A DNA stretch of 6,055 nt from Pseudomonadota bacterium. Its GTDB lineage: Bacteria > Pseudomonadota > Alphaproteobacteria > Azospirillales > Azospirillaceae. The stretch is taken from positions 1 to 6,055 of the forward strand of contig JAEYOB010000008.1 of NCBI GenBank assembly GCA_023412175.1, written 5' to 3'. Numbering within the stretch: position 1 is the stretch's first letter; each line of letters begins with the position of its first letter. Positions 5,389 through 6,055 of the stretch are shown here, piece after piece. The translations under genes and the position numbers were made by a program. Below the pieces are notes generated by a model. The model was not told the origin of the DNA. It made no database searches and saw only the letters and a list, made by a program, of their open reading frames with translations.

Positions 5389-5994
5389 ATGCTCACTGTG
5401 GCCAAATACTACGCTGCGTCATTGTTCCTGATTGCCATCTACTACATTGCAGCGATAACCGCACCGAACGGGGCCGATACGTTCCGTGCAGCCTTGCCGA
5501 TCTCCGACTTCGGGATGCTGGACTACAACGCGCTGAGGCCCCTCCTCTACGCCTGGACGATGCTCGGCGGCGTCGGAGCCCTCCTGGGACTGGCCGGCCG
5601 CATGATGTTCCCCATCGTCGTACCGGTGATTATGAAGAAACATGACAGGACTCTGGGTAGTGTCTCAGTTCGAACCCCGACCTTCGGGCAGTCCCCTTTC
5701 CGGGTTCTCCGCCCAGGTGAGCAGAGCATCGAGTGCTGGACACAGGGCCTGTCCCCAGTTGGTCAGGCCGTATTCAACCTTCGGCGGCACTTGGTGATGG
5801 ACGATGCGGCGCACGATGCCATCACCTTCCATCTGCCGAAGTTGCTGGATCAGCATCTTTTGCGAGATGCCTGGGATGGCTCGCTCCAAGTCGGAGAAAC
5901 GCAAGAGCTTGCCGCCGAAAAGATGAAACAGGATCACGAGCTTCCATCGACCTTCCAGCATCTTGAAGGCCTGCTGCACGCCGTCCGCCGCTGA
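5389..5994 (+). CDS. Small membrane protein, probably 3'-truncated by a junction near 5650-5665
   Basis: The ATG at 5389 has AAGGA (5376-5380) 8 nt upstream. The protein starts MLTVAKYYAASLFLIAIYYI and has a first membrane span at about residues 7-25. A second hydrophobic region runs from about 52 to 83 (YAWTMLGGVGALLGLAGRMM, then FPIVVPVIM), with an external loop rich in acidic and polar residues between them. After MKKHDRTLG (about residue 90, base 5658) the frame enters sequence that is the exact antisense of the HxlR gene. It stays open to 5994 (201 residues) but reads unnaturally. I think the genuine coding part ends around 5655 and the rest is a by-product of a rearrangement. The alternative is a real overlap of convergent genes. 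The first 60 bases are only about half GC, lower than the neighbours. The family is unknown. Confidence 0.5.
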   Translation: MLTVAKYYAASLFLIAIYYIAAITAPNGADTFRAALPISDFGMLDYNALRPLLYAWTMLGGVGALLGLAGRMMFPIVVPVIMKKHDRTLGSVSVRTPTFGQSPFRVLRPGEQSIECWTQGLSPVGQAVFNLRRHLVMDDAAHDAITFHLPKLLDQHLLRDAWDGSLQVGETQELAAEKMKQDHELPSTFQHLEGLLHAVRR

Positions 5995-6021
5995 TCCGGC
6001 CGTGTATCCATCCTTACTCAA
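5665..6021 (-). CDS. HxlR-family winged-helix transcriptional regulator
   Basis: This 118-residue protein shows the whole HxlR domain. The first helix and strand are AFKMLEGRWKLVILFHLFGG (residues 18-37), followed by RFSDLERAIPGISQKMLIQQ (41-60). The rest of the recognition helix is LRQMEGDGIV (61-70), and the wing is RRIVHHQVPPKVEYGLT (71-87). A closing dimerisation helix (ALCPALDALLTWAE) follows. Members are small homodimeric DNA-binding proteins, often responding to electrophiles or oxidants. The Cys usually present ahead of the first helix is absent here; the only Cys is Cys94. The start is uncertain: TTG at 6021 has no clear ribosome-binding site, and GTG at 5979 would give a protein missing 14 residues. 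GC content (about 60 %) is lower than that of the plus-strand genes to the left. Such regulators often control a divergent neighbour, which would lie beyond the right edge. Confidence 0.88.
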   Translation of the reverse strand: MSKDGYTAGSAADGVQQAFKMLEGRWKLVILFHLFGGKLLRFSDLERAIPGISQKMLIQQLRQMEGDGIVRRIVHHQVPPKVEYGLTNWGQALCPALDALLTWAENPERGLPEGRGSN

Positions 6022-6037
6022 AATTATGTAACTTACT
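6013..6037. promoter_or_regulatory. Candidate operator or promoter region of the HxlR gene
   Basis: This stretch is strikingly AT-rich (about 35 % GC across 6001-6055). CTTACT occurs twice (6013-6018 and 6032-6037), and GTAA-C-TTAC (6028-6036) forms an inverted pair, with CGTACG at 6042-6047 nearby. On the minus strand CATAAT (6028-6023) resembles a -10 box, but it sits almost on the TTG start. It would therefore serve a transcript starting inside the annotated frame. Autoregulation and control of a divergent gene to the right are inferred from family habit. Confidence 0.4.
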
Positions 6038-6055
6038 TTTTCGTACGTTGTTGTG

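Noticed and set aside
5668..5685. TTCGAAC resembling a tRNA T-loop near the junction
   Set aside because: On neither strand do the flanking bases form the 5-bp T-stem, and no anticodon or acceptor arm can be found.
1..6055. CRISPR array, rRNA, complete tRNA, complete insertion sequence
   Set aside because: I saw no regularly spaced repeats, no rRNA or cloverleaf sequence, and no transposase or integrase reading frame on either strand.

Overview
The window is high-GC DNA (roughly 70 % in most coding stretches) made of short, tightly packed genes with GTGA stop/start overlaps, few AT-rich promoters and many unrecognised small proteins. This suits an accessory replicon, plasmid or integrated element of a high-GC alphaproteobacterium (Azospirillum/Acetobacteraceae-like). 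The taxon is inferred from composition and protein style, not proven. The only clearly recognised families are an ArdC-type antirestriction/zincin protein and an HxlR-type regulator.

Layout from left to right. At 1-37 the first codons of a minus-strand gene with a signal-peptide-like start run off the left edge. A divergent intergenic region (38-192) holds an inverted pair of a 15-bp motif. A plus-strand operon follows: three unknown proteins (193-720, 732-1193, 1212-1832), then an ardC-like gene (1861-2841). The gap at 2842-2977 carries a 12-bp palindrome, a small hairpin and the first copy of a 41-bp bipartite repeat. Next is a single-span membrane protein with some type IVb pilin-like traits (2978-3625). 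A convergent gap with two GC hairpins (3626-3742) separates it from a minus-strand unknown gene (3743-4474). The divergent gap 4475-4607 carries the second copy of the 41-bp repeat. The second plus-strand unit then runs: a short gene that looks frameshifted (4608-4833), a 151-residue unknown (4830-5285), a possible 28-residue microprotein (5282-5368) and a small membrane protein (from 5389). The frame of the last one runs into the antisense of an HxlR regulator (minus, 5665-6021). The right edge (6022-6055) is AT-rich and looks like the regulator's control region.

The most notable signal is a shared upstream element, C[G/A]CCGGTGCTCGA[A/T]A. It occurs four times, each time in an intergenic region, upstream of a gene and in the same orientation as that gene. 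Two copies extend to a 41-bp, two-block repeat (37/41 identical) just ahead of start codons. This suggests that otherwise unrelated units (the ArdC operon, the membrane protein, the frameshifted unit and the left-edge gene) share one promoter or operator type. Other points of interest are the unknown genes attached to ardC, an apparent 1-nt insertion in a G4 run that fuses two genes in frame, and a likely recombination boundary near 5650-5665.
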